This document shows positions 62,274-64,000 of a stretch of 64,000 bases of DNA, piece after piece; positions within the stretch are counted from its first letter, which is position 1; each line of letters starts with the position of its first letter. Position numbers and translations under genes: made by a program. Source of the DNA: Austropuccinia psidii (Eukaryota > Basidiomycota > Pucciniomycetes > Pucciniales > Sphaerophragmiaceae); contig JALGQZ010000007.1 of the NCBI GenBank assembly GCA_023105745.1, positions 2,339,592 to 2,403,591 of the forward strand. Reading direction: 5' to 3'. The notes under the pieces are model-generated. The model saw only the letters and a list, made by a program, of their open reading frames with translations. It searched no databases and was not told where the DNA came from.

Positions 62274-64000
62274 CCATCTAACAATCCAAGAATGATCAAT
62301 ACCATCTTTCTCACAGAATCTTCTGAAGGATGGCTCATTATTTATATTTATTACATAATCTTATTCTCAGACTCATGTTCTTTGTACCTTGAAAGGACTG
62401 GAGAGTACTGAATAAAGCTACAGAAGTGAATATGAGAATTTCACTTAAGAAATGCAATTTTGGATTTGAAGAGTTGAAGGAACTTGTACATTTAGTTTCA
62501 GAAGTAAGATTATGTATTGAAAAAAATAAAGTAGCAGCCATTTTACTCAAGCCTATGACCCATAATAAAAAATAAATTACGTCTTTTCTTGGTTTTTTCA
62601 GTTCCTATAGGCAAAATTCAAAAATATCTCCAATTATAGCCAGGTAGCTATACAGATTCTGTAATCAACAGAAAGTGTTTGAGATGACACAAGAGATAAT
62701 TAGAGCAGAAGCGCCTTTACTCCTTGTACCTGACTGGAATATAACTTTCAAGTTGTACATTGATGAATTTGGAGATGGATTAGGGGAAGGCCTACATCAA
62801 GTCCAAATTATTGACAAAAAACCAACAGAATAACCATTTTTCTATATTTCAAGGGAAATTAAACCCTCACAAGCCATATATGGTGCATGCAAAATGGACT
62901 GATTATTTTTGGTATTAGCACTTGAGAAATTGCACTACTGTCTTTTGAAGTTTTATCTGACTGTAATGCAGTAACATCACTTCTGAACATGAAAAAATCC
63001 AACAGGCACATCCTGAGATGGCAAATAACAATTCAAGAATATAGAGCAAATATTGACATAGTTCATAAGGCAGGAAACATACATAAAAATTCTGATGGAC
63101 TTAGCAGGTGGGAATTAGACAATACACCTGATAGCCCAGCCTATCTAAATTTAGAAGAAGAAGCATAGATAACATTTGAAGGAATTAACATATCTGCTAT
63201 TGAAACAAGATTCTTTGAAGAAGTCAGAGAGTCATATAGCAATAAAAAGGATTGCCATATTTTGGAATCCTTCCTGTATGAAGACTGTTAAGGCACATCT
63301 TTGGTTAATTCACCAGATGAAATACAGAAAACCTCTTCTTACATAGGAAGATTTCACTTTTTTGAAAGCTCAAGCTACCACAGAACTAAGAATTCTTTTG
63401 TAATAGCATTATGTAGAAGATTGCTTATTGATACCATTCTTCTTGAACTTCATGATAGCCTCTTTTCCAGACACCTATCAGAAGACAGTGAAATTGAGAA
63501 AGTCAAGAACTATGAATGGTGGCCATCTTGAAGAAAAGAAAAAACAGGGTATTTGCATACTTGTGACAGATTCCAAAATCCTAACAGTAGCACAGGCACA
63601 AAGCTGGAGTTATGATCCATAATCAAGAACTAACTTTACCTTGGGAAGTTTTTCCCATGGACTGGGTCACAGAACTTCCTCCAAGCGTTTTCAAACTTTA
63701 AAATTCCTTCTCAGTCATTTTAGACAGATATAGCAAAAGTACCATATTATTACCATATCATAAAAATGACACTGCTATGGATACAGCTCTTCTTCCATGG
63801 AACAGAGTCATTTCTCATACAGGATTACTTAAGAAGATCATAAGTGACAGAGAGCCCAAGCTTACATCTTTAGTTTGGACGGATCTTCATATATTGTTTT
63901 GGACCAAGTTATCATTTTCCTACAGCATACAATCATCAAAGTGAGTGGCTTTAAGAGAGAACTATTCAAAATTTAGAAGAAATGATAAGGAGATTCTGTG
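62274..64000 (+). pseudogene. E7 RT C-terminal half, RNase H and integrase start
   Basis: RT resumes [18 protein letters not shown], then YIYY at 62343-62354 where YIDD is expected, so both catalytic Asp are lost. RNase [47 protein letters not shown] then DGLSRW. Linker, H2C2 relic (LHDSLFSRHLSED ... YEWWPS), then the integrase core PWTGSQNF/MDWVTELP near 63660 and ISDREPK near 63840. Many stops. It runs off the window. Confidence 0.75.

Larger units (their letters stand above)
52725..64000 (+). mobile_element. E7: decayed Ty3/gypsy element related to E6, continues beyond the window
   Basis: 5' LTR, primer site, leader, gag, protease, RT, RNase H and integrase follow in order on the plus strand, broken by many stops and frameshifts. 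Two solo LTRs of the same type in reverse orientation interrupt it (55627-57688 and 60378-62273). It is AT-rich with many TAA stops, consistent with old age. The 3' end lies outside. Confidence 0.87.

Overview
The window looks like a repeat-rich, AT-rich fungal chromosome, most likely a rust (Pucciniales). The Gag and Pol proteins closely resemble Ty3/gypsy-type hypothetical proteins that I recall from the myrtle rust Austropuccinia psidii. That is memory, not a search result. I find no convincing host gene, rRNA or functional tRNA. Essentially all 64 kb is nested LTR retrotransposons and LTR relics, labelled E1-E7 here.

Layout. E1 is the oldest scaffold of the left half: a minus-strand Ty3/gypsy element in pieces (33919-35300 gag; 22780-24535 protease-RT-RNase H; 1-636 RNase H end to integrase H2C2). 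Three elements interrupt it. E2 (637-3185 plus 14875-22779, plus strand, chromodomain integrase) lies in its RNase H with a 4-bp duplication. E4 (24536-33918, minus strand, chromodomain integrase, 765-bp LTRs with one visible mismatch, 5-bp duplication ATGCC) lies between its zinc knuckle and protease. E5 (35301-38894, plus strand, same family as E1) lies in its gag. E3 (3186-14874, minus strand) sits inside the E2 gag. It codes for Gag and protease plus an unknown C-terminal region, and keeps only the integrase C-terminus where RT and integrase should be. E6 (38895-48965, minus strand) is almost complete, but its two flanks come from different places. A stack of truncated LTRs follows (48966-52724). 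E7 (52725-64000, plus strand) is a decayed element broken by two solo LTRs and running off the window.

The most interesting signal is in the leaders of E5, E6 and the relic E7. In all three a 3' splice site ...AG|TG lies where joining to an upstream exon ending in A would assemble an AUG. The resulting exon ends in codon phase 1 at a 5' splice site. The next intron contains the gag AUG, and its acceptor joins into the frame that is +1 relative to gag. That frame codes for a second protein on top of the gag N-terminus, with a conserved LW...GWNP region and, in E6 and E7, a PYSQGYRIPK C-terminal motif. Unspliced RNA would give Gag (or Gag-Pol) and spliced RNA the overprinted protein. I infer this from sequence only.

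Other shared designs: E2 and E4 both carry an in-phase G GGA AAA heptamer immediately before the gag stop, with pol in the -1 frame. Both also have a ~110-120 bp module right after the pol stop that is repeated a few hundred bases downstream. E3 carries arrays of 50-bp and ~88-bp repeats and a triplicated CCG-N-CGG palindrome in place of its missing pol core.
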